Source: Sordariomycetes sp. S80-01Y (taxonomy: Eukaryota > Ascomycota > Sordariomycetes). From it: a DNA stretch of 64,000 nt. How positions within the stretch are numbered: the stretch's first letter is position 1; every line of letters starts with the position of its first letter. This document shows positions 1 through 10,377 of this stretch, piece by piece. Below the pieces are notes generated by a model that was not told the origin of the DNA, made no database searches, and saw only the letters and a program-made list of their open reading frames with translations. Location of the stretch: the NCBI GenBank assembly GCA_037042185.1, contig JAXQJY010000023.1, forward strand, positions 1,054,001-1,118,000, written 5' to 3'. Made by a program: the position numbers and the translations under genes.

Positions 1-1922
1 AACACAACGAAAACTCCAGGATGCACCGTCAGGAAGGACCCTAGATATAATAAACTTTTACCGCCCCCCTCTGTTCTTGGAGAACGAGCTTGGGGTGTTC
101 TTGTGATGTGCGGCCTCTGCAACAGCCGTGACCGGGGTGTGTCCCGTGTGGGACGCGTGGGTTGGGTCGATGTGTCACCGCCCAGCAGGCGGCTGGAGAG
201 GGCCCGGCTGTTTTGCGCAGAGGGCGGCTGCCTCTGTTTGATGTAGGGCTTGCTTCGTAAAGTGTTTCTGCTGTCTGGTCTGCCAAACGGCGACGAGACT
301 CGGACTTGGCTCATCCGGTCATGGAAGTGTTCGGCAGTTGTCACAACGGAGGAGAGGCTATAGCTCAGGTGGCCTATAGACAGGCAGGAGCCGTGATAGT
401 TGATAGAAGCAAATAACCAGGAGCTATTATTTCTTCAAGATGCAATATTTGTTCACAGCAACATCCGGCCCGAGCGAGTCTCGAGGAGCAACACATGTCT
501 GAGCTGTAGCGCGAGGACCTCATGTAAGTCATCCTCCTCGTGAGCTAGCGACGCAGATACTCAACACCAAACCAACGATCTCGACTTAGACGGGACGGAA
601 GACACACAGGCTCTGCAGCTCGAGCGAACCGCCGCATCGTCATGTGCGTCAGAGCTGCACCCTTCGAAACGACAACGGCCTGTCCGGCGGCGCCCATGAT
701 TGGCCGCCTGGCGGAGCAACGGGGGGCCGACCGTTTAGATAGCGGTTGCCAGTTTCTCATTCCGGTCGGCAGATGATACTGCGTTCGACCCCCAGGGGTT
801 CTGAGCGGTTGGGTTTCGGGGATTTTGGGTGTTGGAGCGAATGGGGCGCTGAGCTCGTATGCAGGTCCCTGAGACACCGCCAATGCGGGCTTGCTTGCCG
901 ATCTTGGCTTAAGCTCAAGGTTGGGTTACAGGGAAGGCCTCTCCTTGAATGCCGCCCTGTCACTGCGCCAGACGAGGCTGATAAGAGGCAATTTGATATA
1001 TCAAAGACACAGGCCACCTTTGGGGTTGACATTACTAAAATGCGGCTCTGACTTCCGCTCTCTCCTGGCCATAGGTGATTTCGCTCCGCCGAGTGGCTTC
1101 GTCTCGTGTTGACCGACCCCTGCTGTCTGGGGTTTTCAACCCCTGTCTGCCATGTCGCGATACCCGCTTTGGGCCGTGGGCCGTCCACGCCGCCCCTGAA
1201 ACCCACTAGCCCCTCGATGCGATTTCATCAGCGTGTCAGCCACGCTGGAGGGAGACCCCGCGGTAGTCTCTTCGAGGCAGCTCGATGCTCTCGAGGGTGC
1301 TGTGATGTGGTGCCGGGTCAGTTTCTTGAGCCTCAGCATGTGTTTATCCTCCCACTCAAGTTCTAACCTTGGCACGCCCGAGGCGACGCTGGTTTTGGGC
1401 CCCGCGGAGCGTGCTGTTTCCGTGCACGCGCAGAGCTGGTGAGACTCTGGCTCTGGGCGTTTGCGTCTCATAGATTGTTTTGACTCATGGGAAAGTCTGC
1501 TGGACTCGTCGAGACCCCGAAACGCGCTCAATCGTCGACTTGGGGCGGAGCCGCGGAGTCTTGGATCAGAGGTTGACCGCCCTCGGATGGCGCACCAGCG
1601 CTCGCCCGTCTTGCGTCAAACGGCGCTCTCGAGGTGGACGTGAGCCCTCAGCAATGTGAGTAAACATTTCATTATATATTTAGATTGTACGTGCAGCCAG
1701 ATCCTTGTGGGGGTGTCCATGGAAGCCCCCAATTCTTCTGCCTGTGCTCCAACTCTCGGTCGCAAAGGAGGAAGCCCAAGACGACTCCAAGTAGCCATGC
1801 TCAATTGCAGGCCAAATCATGTTGTACAAAACGAGATATTTATTCCGAAAAGTCCCAGTTTCGCAATGCCGGGTATCATCTGTTGCTGCAAATATCCGAC
1901 GCCTCGCTCCCGGTAAGGAAAG
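1..1922. other. Left flank without a recognisable gene
   Basis: Several open frames of 60-150 codons occur on both strands, but they overlap one another, have arbitrary composition, and show no domain, signal peptide or plausible exon chain. The segment ends at the 3' end of the STAND gene. It may hold that gene's 3' UTR and the promoter or terminator of a gene lying outside the window. I see no tRNA, repeat array or transposon remnant. Confidence 0.5.
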
Positions 1923-4900
1923 TCATTCTGTCAAGGAAATCAAGTCAGTACTTCCAGACGTCTCCCACAAATGCGAATCTAGAAAATGCAAAGAAGGGAA
2001 CACAACTGGCGGCGGGTCGGCTCCTGTTGTGCCCCCCAGCACCTCTGCGGTCTCTGCCTCGAGGCACTTTGCTAACGCATCTCGAACAGGCTCAAGCTGC
2101 TCCGTGAAGACGTGTACTGCGCCCGGCCTGCTGATAGCTTGGAGGGCTGTCAGGGCGTCTTCGCATGCCTCCTTGCTCTGTCTGATCTTGCCTTGGAGGT
2201 GATAGCAGCGCGCAAGCTCGATGAGCGTCGCGATGCGATCTGGGTGATGGTCGCCACGCCGAGCCGCCATGTGTTTCTGAGTCTGGGCCACAAGTTTGAG
2301 CAGCTCTTGCGCTTCCACAAACCTCCCCTGATGGGTGAGCGTGATGGCAAGGATCGACTTGCCCCAGAGAACAGCAATGTGACTACTACCATACAGCTCC
2401 TCGCCGATCGGCAAACCCCTTCTCATGAGGTCCTCTCCTTCGCCCGGGAAACCCAGGGCACACTTGGTGATGGCCATGTTGATCATTGCTAGCAGAGTCT
2501 CGGGCGCGCTCTCGCCGAGCCTCCTCTCGTAGGCTGCCAACACCTCCCGCATCAGCTCGTCGGCGATGGCAAGATCGTCCCTCGAGCGAAGCAAACACAC
2601 GCGGCTGAGGTTCTGCTTTGCTTCTAGCGTCCGATGATGGTCCTTGCCGTGAAGCTTTTCCATTCCTCGAACGGCCGCATCATGCAGGTCATATGCTTCC
2701 TCGATGTCACTGCGGCGATAAAACTTGACAACTGTCACACCTAGCTGATCGGCTGCCTTCAGAGTGTCGGGGTGGTTGGGCCCGAGACGATCCATCAAGC
2801 CCGTGTGGGCCTCTCGTTGTAATTCAAGTGCGTCTGAAAACCTTCCCAGTTGCCACAGACTGTTTCCCAGGTCCCGCCTCGCACACAGCGTCTCGGGATG
2901 ATGGCGACCGTAGTGCCGCTCGCAGTCTAAAAGCATCTGGTTCCTCAGGTCTGAAGCCTCCCGCGGCTTGCTTCTCTTCCAAAGTATGGTAGACAGGAAC
3001 ATGGTGATACGCCTCGTCCGGGGATGGTGAGGGCCTAGGGATTGACGGAGTGCTTCGTTGACGATGGTGAGAAGCTCCTCCGCCTTGTCATACTTCCCCG
3101 CCTGTCCATAGACGATGCTGAACTTACCAAACATCAGAAGTCTTTCACTACCCGCAACGCGGGAGAACTTCAACCAAGAGAGCCACTTCAGACTGTGGGT
3201 AACCTTCACCTCGTCCGCTATATCCTTTCGGCATTTCTGAACATGTTCTACGTGTGACAGTAGATTGAAATGATACGTCTCGTCTGCGGTCTTCAATCCT
3301 AATGGAGGCAGCAGGATGGATGCGGACAGGACTCTCCCGGCGGCGTCGGCCCATCGAGCCTGTTCTCCAAGGCCCGTCCCAGGTCGCATGCGGGCCCATC
3401 TGTGGACAATGATGTGCATGTTGTATGTTTTGCTGACGCTGTTGTACATGATCAGAGATCGGTCCGTGAGCTCTCGCAGGGCATGCCGAACTCTGAAATC
3501 GGCGTCGTCGAAGTTCCCGGGTTTTCGCCCATACTGTATGAAGGGCGGCAGGGGGGATGGCCCCCGGCTTGCGAGGAACATAACCAATTCCAGCTGTTTT
3601 GAGGAAAGCCATTCTGACCAAGTCATGTGCTTCCACCCGGAGCCGATTTGCGCCTCAAGCCGATCCTTCTCCCCTTGCTCAGCTTCCAGCTGAGAGTTGC
3701 GCATGGCTCTAGCGAACAGCTCGCGCGGAATATTCTCCCAATGAAGAAAGGCAAAGATGTTGAGCAGCTGGATCGCATCTCGGGTAGCCGTCGTGCCTCG
3801 GGCTTCTAGATGTCTGTAGAGCATCTCCCAAGTTGTCACTGCACAGACTTCGTGCTGTTTCTCTGGGTCGGTCGATACGTTTTCGGAGTTTGCGATGCTT
3901 CTCCAGCTGGCGTAATAGAAGTCTTCAAAGTCTTCGAGGCCACAAAGACCATGCCGTATGGCTCTGCCGGCGTGGCAAATTGCGAGAGCCAGGTAGCCGA
4001 GCGACTTGGTTATTTTCATAGCCAGCTTCTTCCATGCCGGATCGTTTGGTGGGGAACCGAGGCTCCCTTCCTGGAGCAGCAGGCTCGTAGCATCGTCCTC
4101 CGACAAGGCTCTTTTGGTGAAGTCGTAGTACTTGGGGCCGGCGGTGCCGTACCTTTGAAACGCGGGAACTAGTGTCGAGATGAGTATGTGACCGCGACTA
4201 TTGTTAGGAAAGTACTTTGATAGATCAATCCGCTCATCATCAGCGTTGTCAATGATGAGTAGCCACCTTTTTTTGACGTTGGATAGCCACTGAAGAGCTG
4301 TGTCGGCGTCGGGCGAGAGCTTCGCGTGCTGTTTGGCAATGTCGCCTAGCGTCTGTTGCAGTACGGTCTCGGAGCTGCCATTGCACTTGAAGACACCCCA
4401 GAACCTTGATTGATTCTCTTGCGCGAACTTGCTGCAGAATTGTGTCTTGCCTGACCCGCTGATGCCTTGGATGACGAACCTCCACTGCTGCTCCCGGTGA
4501 GACCGCGGGGCGTTTTGGATCAGAGACAGGCGCAGCTCTTCAAGGAGATCCTGTCTCCCGATATAGCAGCTGCTCACCGATTGCGGGATGTCAAAGATTT
4601 CGTTGTCAGTCTCCGCGGACATGGCCGAGATAGCCTTCTCGATAGAGACTTGCCGCTTCTCCAGGGCCGACAGAGTCCGCCTCTCATCGCTAGACATGTT
4701 GGCCGGCGTGATAGACTCTTTCAAGTCGTCAATCTGCATCCCGAGGGTCCTCTGTGTAAGTGCGAGCTCCTTTGACAGGTTTTCGAAAGACCGGTTGTTG
4801 ACTAGCAAGGCGTATCTGCCGTCTTGTCTGCAAGCAATGTCAGCCAACCCGTGTTCGGAGACATCAAGCTCGAGGAAGATTTACATGGCGATGGAGCCAT

Positions 4901-5375
4901 AAAAGAGCTGTAAGTCAGACTTGTGCGCAGCAAGCTGGCCGCGAGCTTCCCGAAGATCATCTTGACGAGCTTTCTTCCTGTGAACCTTGCCCAACGTATC
5001 GAGCCTTCTGGAAAACCAGCGCTGCAAGTTCTCATCGCGCGGGTTCTCGCCGTAGATTCCGACGAGAAGCGATCCCATGTGAGCTAATACATCTTCACAA
5101 CTCCCCAGAATATCGCTGACTTGGGTCCATAGGTCGGAGTTGGCTGTTGTCTCCTTCGTGTCAGGCAGAGGCGCCAAAGCCGAGGTTGGTGCAGCGCCAA
5201 CGACTGATTTGAGGGTTGCACATAAGCTCCTGAGGCCCTCGATCTCAGTGTCGAGATCTTGAAGCTCCTTGCGTATGGCCGCGCCGTCCCGCTTCACCTG
5301 GCGCACGTAGTGCACAAACCGAACGCAAACATCGATAAGCCCGACGGCAGCAGCGGCGGTGCTGAAGGGATCCAT
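1923..5375 (-). CDS. NLR-like STAND protein: N-terminal helical domain, NB-ARC, TPR repeats
   Basis: Two exons, 4885-5375 and 1923-4827, join across a 57-bp intron (GTAAAT...TTGCAG with a CTGAC branch-like site) to give 1131 aa in frame. The first 120 or so residues (start MDPFSTAAAAVGLIDVCVRF) resemble the helical N-terminal domain common on fungal STAND proteins (PigL_N type). A nucleotide-binding domain follows, with P-loop GISGSGKTQ at about residues 285-293 and a Walker B-like LLIIDNADD. The last 400 residues carry kinesin-light-chain-type TPRs (repeated HHPxT and HPxTL motifs). By family knowledge such proteins are signal-dependent oligomerising switches in heterokaryon incompatibility or non-self sensing. 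The ligand and output are unknown here. No neighbour suggests a partner. The domain call is firm, the role is inferred. Confidence 0.88.
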
Positions 5376-6330
5376 GGGGGTGAAGCCCCGTCAGCGGTGA
5401 CGAGGCTCTATAGCAGAGGACCGGAACCGCGCATGCAACCGCGTGGTCTACGTAGCGACTTGATATCATCAAAGTATGCGAAGTGTCGTTCTCTGCAGAG
5501 TTCACAACGACACCCACTGCCCCAGGACGGCGAAGGATTTCTGCACGAGGGGAAAGATCATGACGAAAGCCTCAAAAGAGGGGTTCACGAGTTCCTGCAC
5601 TTGCTGGAATCGCATGCAAAATGAGAGCGCCCGGCGACAGGGGGCGACGTGAACAGGGCTCTGTACAACTTCGAGGCCCACAAGCCATGCCGTGTATCCT
5701 GTCTTGAGTCCGAACTAGACCAGTCATCGAGGCCACATGCGAGGAGGTGTGCTCCGGTCTCAGCCTCACACCTGCACCGCCTGCACCGCCTGCACCTGGT
5801 CGGCGACTCCCGCCTGCAGTTGGGCGAGAAGCAAAGTTGGCTGCACCGATGGGCTGCTTGGCTGACTGCGCCGCTCCGTGCGTGGTGACATGGGACTGCC
5901 AGGGCTGGTTCGAGCAGGCTCCAGGGACGATGCACTCGCCAAGGAACTGCTCTTCCGTGAGGGCGGTTTTGATAAAGCTGAAACGAGGTCATGAAAGAAG
6001 CTGGTGGTGTTCGGGACCGAAGCCTCAAGCGCTGGCAGGATCTGAACTGTGGGTTGATGCCAGTGGCTGCCTTCACGTTGGTCCTACCTTGCCTTAGCTA
6101 TTTCAATATGCATGCAATGCAACCAAGTGTTAACAGGGGCCAGTCAGCTGCTCTGCGCGCCCATCGACTGCTAATTTCCGCTCACCCACCCTCCACTGGA
6201 TACGCGCATTTTTGGGGCACTCCGTAGGTAAGGTAAGGTAAGGTAAGTATATCAATCCCCGTTCGGCCCCAGCCCTACGGATGGGGCGCCTTTCCCCTCT
6301 CGTCCACACTAGTCTCGTTCGTTCCGGGCC
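5376..6330. other. Intergenic region between divergent STAND and P450 genes
   Basis: The region lies between the start codons of two divergent genes and should contain both promoters. It carries a short tandem of a CTGCACCGC-like unit near 5768-5800 and an AGGTA pentamer repeat just upstream of the P450. No convincing coding exon was seen. The open frame on the minus strand at 5585-6076 has no recognisable features. Confidence 0.55.
6226..6245 (+). repeat. Four tandem AGGTA pentamers
   Basis: AGGTA is repeated four times without interruption, about 85 bp upstream of the P450 start codon. The register contains GGTAAG, which resembles a splice donor, so it would be expected in or near the 5' UTR. 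Confidence 0.85.
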
Positions 6331-8136
6331 ATGGCAACCATCGTCGAGTTGGCTCTCGAGGCGCTCTGCACATGCTGCGTCGCATGGTACGTCTGGACCT
6401 ACTTTCGAACACGAAGCGTGAGTATTCTTTTTGGTCCGACTTTTCGAAGAAAATCCAGCACTGACTTGGCGAGCAGGTTGAGCAGAGGTTCGCAGCAGAA
6501 CATGGCTGCCAGCCGGTCCGGCCATGGAGCGCCAAATGGCCTCTGGGGCTGGATCTGCTGATCAGGGTGTTTCACAAGGCCCGCGAAGAGCGCGTGTTGA
6601 GCATGTTTGTCGAGGTCGTGAACGAGTCTGGTACGACCTTTGAGCAGAGTCTCCTGGGAACCAAGGGGATAGACACCATCGACCCGGAGAACATAGAGGC
6701 AATCTTGTCGTCCGACTTCTCCAGTGAGTCAAGCTTCGAGACCTGGCTTTTGAGGACTGTGGCTGACATAGATCCCGTGCAGATTATACCCTCGGCCTCC
6801 GACCAGCACACTTCAAGCCGCTTCTCGGCTCAGGCATCTTCACCCAGGACGGAGCGGCCTGGAAACACTCGCGCCAGCTGCTGCGTCCTCAATTCGCCTC
6901 GAATCGCCACCAGAACTTCGAGCAAATCCAGCGCTGCGTGCAGGACATCATGAATCGCATACCGGAAGACGGCATCGTGGACCTCCAACCCCTATTTTTC
7001 AAGCTGACCTTCGACACAACCATGTTCCTCCTTTTTGGAGATGCCGTCGAGGCCATGGACTGGGGAAAAGTCGCTGGTCAGGAGACGAGGTTCGCTTCTG
7101 CTTTCAACACGGGCCAGGATTACCTAGCCAGTCGCGGACGCTTGGGGGATCTGTATTGGCTCATCAATGACAAGACGTTCCGCGAAGCTTGCAAGACATG
7201 TCACCAGTTTGTCGACGAAGCGGTTGCTAAGGCGCTGCAGGAGGGCGAAAAGAAGGACGAGGACGAGGATAGCTATGTCTTCATCAAGGCTCTTGTCCAG
7301 CAGACGCGGGATCCGCAAATCTTGCGCGATCAGTGCTTGAACGTGCTGCTTGCGGGTAGAGATACCACCGGTTGCTGTCTCACTTGGTCATTGTAAGCTT
7401 TGAGAAGTCCACGAGGGATGCGGCTGACTTGGAAAAGTCGATTGCTCGCGACACACCCGCAGGTGTTGGAGCGATTGCGAAGTGAGGTGAAGGAGCATGC
7501 AGGAATCGGACCGAATGCTGAACCACCATCTCGCGAAACACTGAAGAAGATGAGCTACCTTGGGTTTGTGATCAAAGAAGGTGAGCCAGATGACCTTCAG
7601 CTCGGCGAACTGCTCCGCTGACAACAGACCAAAAGTCCTCCGCCTGTATCCCTCCGTACCCATCAACTCCCGGGCAGCCATCAACATGACCACTCTACCC
7701 GTCGGCGGTGGTCCGGACGGCAAGTCCCCGGTTCTCGTGCGCCCCGGTGAGGCAGTGGGATATTGTCCGTACGTCATGCACCGCCGCAAGGATCTCTACG
7801 GCGAGGACGCAGACGAGTTCCGACCTGAGCGGTGGGAGGGTGACAGCCTCAAGAACATCGGCTGGGGCTACGTACCGTTCAATGGAGGCCCGCGGATCTG
7901 CCTTGGCCGTATGTTTTCCACTCTATTTCATGAAGGGAAGCCTTTTTGCTGACGATTCTCCAGAGGAATTCGCATATCTCGAGATATCCTACACCATCGC
8001 GCGGCTCATCCAGCTCTACCCTGTCCTCGAGGTCGCCTCAGGGGAGGGGTTCGCAAAGCCAGGGGACGAGAAGCAGACGCTTACTCTGGTTGTGTCTTCT
8101 GCTGAGGGCTGCAGAGTAGCGTTATCGAGCGAGTGA
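6331..8136 (+). CDS. Cytochrome P450, CYP52-like
   Basis: Six exons, 6331-6417, 6477-6723, 6783-7392, 7438-7580, 7636-7908 and 7964-8136, join in frame to 510 aa. Introns are 45-59 bp. An N-terminal hydrophobic segment (about residues 4-24) would anchor it in the ER. The I-helix reads AGRDTT at 302-307, ExxR is E362-V-L-R365, and the heme loop [10 protein letters not shown] places the ligand at Cys451. The phrase [20 protein letters not shown] and the C-terminal [10 protein letters not shown] are typical of CYP52-type alkane and fatty-acid hydroxylases, so omega-hydroxylation of fatty acids or alkanes is the best guess. The substrate is not proven. No reductase or biosynthetic core gene is adjacent. 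Confidence 0.92.
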
Positions 8137-9370
8137 TGAGAGTGATGACACACGCAGCACGTCTGGAGTACAAGAAATATCTAGTGTGGCTACGATGTCA
8201 CCCCTGTATGGCCGTGAGAAATGGAACCCGGCCACGATTAAAGGTGCGGCCTCTCGGGCTCTGAAGCGAAGGCCCTGACATACACTTCTCCAGTGAAACT
8301 GTATCGTGTCGGATCCGAAGGCCGGATCTAGGCCGCTCCGAAACAGCAAAGGAGCTGGTGGAAGCCCCTGAAACGCTGTCAACAAGGGGCGTCTAAGCGC
8401 TTGTGCAGAGTGGCGAGCGAATCGCGGTCTGCCTCAAAGCGACGGGGGCTGCTTTGAAAAATGGTCTGAACGGCGACGCATGCACTCTGAGAGAAACAAT
8501 GATGGTGCCGAATTGAGGGCAAGTTGTGAAGATGCGAAGCAACAACATGTGAAGATGCCATCGTCAACTATTCCTAGTGTGGAGTTCAATGAGATCCGTG
8601 CGCCAGCACACTCGCGCCCTACAGACGCATCCTTGTTTGTTCACCTGTAGTCAATGTATAGGTAGTCTCTGCGATCTCTAGTCTCAATTTTAGCTCAAGA
8701 CCCCCTCAATATAACGTCTTTATCATTACCATGCAATCCATCGGGCGAAGTACGTTTTCAGCGGAAGATGAAGCCTGGCTGGAGGTGAGCGTCCACTGTA
8801 AGAAGCACAAAGAAGTGGAAATATTACAGATCGATGCAGGATGAAATATTGCCATTGGTCATTTGATCCATGTGTAAAGATGCGCAGCTGACTTCCAGTG
8901 AAGCCTGCGGTGGTTCGCAAAGGCATCACAGTCGCCTTGCATGCGCTTACTTCCTTATAATAGCCTGGGGCGCATGGGCTGATTTCTCCCACCAGATCTG
9001 CCTAGAGCCAGCGACAAAGCCAATTGATCAGATTACGAACGGCAAGGAGATCCTCCTGTGAGTCAAACAAGGAGCTCGTTTACGTCGGCAAATCTTTGAC
9101 ATGTACGGAGGATAGTGGCCGCTGTAGGTGAGGCTTTGGGAGAGGCAGACTTCGCGCGCACGCTTGGGGCGCACGGCGTCTACACAGCTCACCTTGACGT
9201 ATATAAGCATCTTTGCGTCCCACCGGATCGTCAGCTTGTGTATTCCAAACCATCAATATAATCATCCTGCAGTAGCTGTAGACAGCGTTCGCAACTTCGA
9301 GAAGCACAAGAAGGGCCAGGTGGGTTACGCGGTACCTCGAAGCTCACCCATTGTTGACACCACCAGCAAG
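8137..9370. other. Intergenic region, no gene seen
   Basis: About 1.2 kb between the P450 stop and the CxxC-protein start. Open frames here are short and featureless. The right end carries the presumed promoter of the next gene, with a TATA element at 9200-9206. Nothing else could be identified. Confidence 0.5.
9200..9206 (+). promoter_or_regulatory. TATA-like element upstream of CxxC protein
   Basis: TATATAA lies 165 bp before the chosen ATG at 9371, so the 5' UTR would be about 130 nt. Confidence 0.5.
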
Positions 9371-9706
9371 ATGCTCCAGTGCGATAACTGCCGAGACACG
9401 GGGCAGGTGGAAGGCCCGTGCAACAACTGCAACGGGCAGTCCCAGTTCTACGTGGCGTGCGAGGCGTGCCACGGCCAGGGCTTCTTCCCGACGCGCGAGG
9501 AGTGCTCGACGTGTCCAACGCTGGGACCCCAGGAGCTGTGCGACGAGTGCCCCGGGACGGGCTACCACGAGGGCGGCGAGCGCTGCGCCGACTGCAACGG
9601 GCGGAGGCAGACGGTCGTGAACTGCGACATGTGCGTGCAGGGCTGGCGCCGGACGTACTGCAACCAGTGCTCGAAGGGCATGGAGCATCTGATGCGTAGT
9701 GGCTAG
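9371..9706 (+). CDS. Small CxxC-array zinc-binding protein (DnaJ zinc-domain-like)
   Basis: The 111-aa product starts MLQCDNCRDTGQ and is almost entirely made of eight CxxC pairs (DN, NN, EA, ST, DE, AD, DM and NQ between the cysteines), several followed by glycine-rich turns such as CxxCxGxG. This is the pattern of the DnaJ/Hsp40 cysteine-rich domain, enough for up to four zinc sites, but there is no J-domain or substrate-binding domain. The frame stays open upstream to 9128. I chose 9371 because the upstream translation is low quality and the TATA element at 9200-9206 lies inside it. A role in protein folding or redox is possible but unproven. Confidence 0.75.
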   Translation: MLQCDNCRDTGQVEGPCNNCNGQSQFYVACEACHGQGFFPTREECSTCPTLGPQELCDECPGTGYHEGGERCADCNGRRQTVVNCDMCVQGWRRTYCNQCSKGMEHLMRSG

Positions 9707-10377
9707 TCCAGGGCCGTGGCTGGGTCGATGGGAGCTGTCCCCGCGCGACCAGTCGTGTTGACTGTCGCCCAGGCATTAGTTAGTGTCATGTTGGGCAGCT
9801 GTTGGAGAAGATGAGATCCTGGATAGAGGTTCAAGTTTAGAGAGGTGCCCAAGGAGTGGCCCCGGTGCAAAAAGGGGTCACCACCACCGGCATGGACGAC
9901 CAGGTACTGGGCAGTACTCAGCACCTATCAACACTTAGTACTATAGTAGTATTATAAGCACAGTACCTTATGATGCAGCACAGGCTCGCAGCGAATTGAC
10001 CAACCAGATGCGGCGCAATGAATCCAAGCGTCCCAAATGGACGGGCGGCGTCCCCACACGGCTTTGGGCTCCTCCCCCTCATCGCAGCTCCGACTCCAAC
10101 TGCGATGAGGGGGAGGGGCGACGATGCACCAAAGCAGCGACCTCGAGCACTAAGGCGACCACCACAGGCGCCACAGGCACTACTTGGTGTGTGCTATCCG
10201 TACTCCAGCACGCGGTGGGGTCACTGCAAGTTGCTGCCGTCCACCTCCGGACCGGACCGGCCTCCTCGTCCTCCTCCATCCCAGACGCGATCGTCTCCTT
10301 CAACCTCACTCACTCTCACCCTCACCCTCAGCCACCAACAACGTACTCACCACCGCCGCCGCCGCAGCACCCCGACA
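9707..10377. other. Intergenic region and DHAD promoter
   Basis: About 670 bp between two plus-strand genes. It contains a perfect palindrome TACTATAGTA at 9939-9948 and ends in a pyrimidine-rich tract. The plus-strand frame open from 10018 into the DHAD gene is taken as 5' UTR and promoter, since the enzyme's natural start is at 10378. Confidence 0.6.
10287..10340 (+). promoter_or_regulatory. CT-rich tract upstream of DHAD
   Basis: A run of CTC, CAC and CTT units ends about 40 bp before the ATG. Pyrimidine-rich tracts just upstream of the start are common in highly expressed filamentous-fungal genes. This one is seen by inspection only. Confidence 0.5.

Noticed and set aside
9231-9776. Antisense frame over the CxxC protein
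   Set aside because: It is rich in Arg/Pro/Ser because it reads the complement of Cys/Gly codons. It has no independent support.
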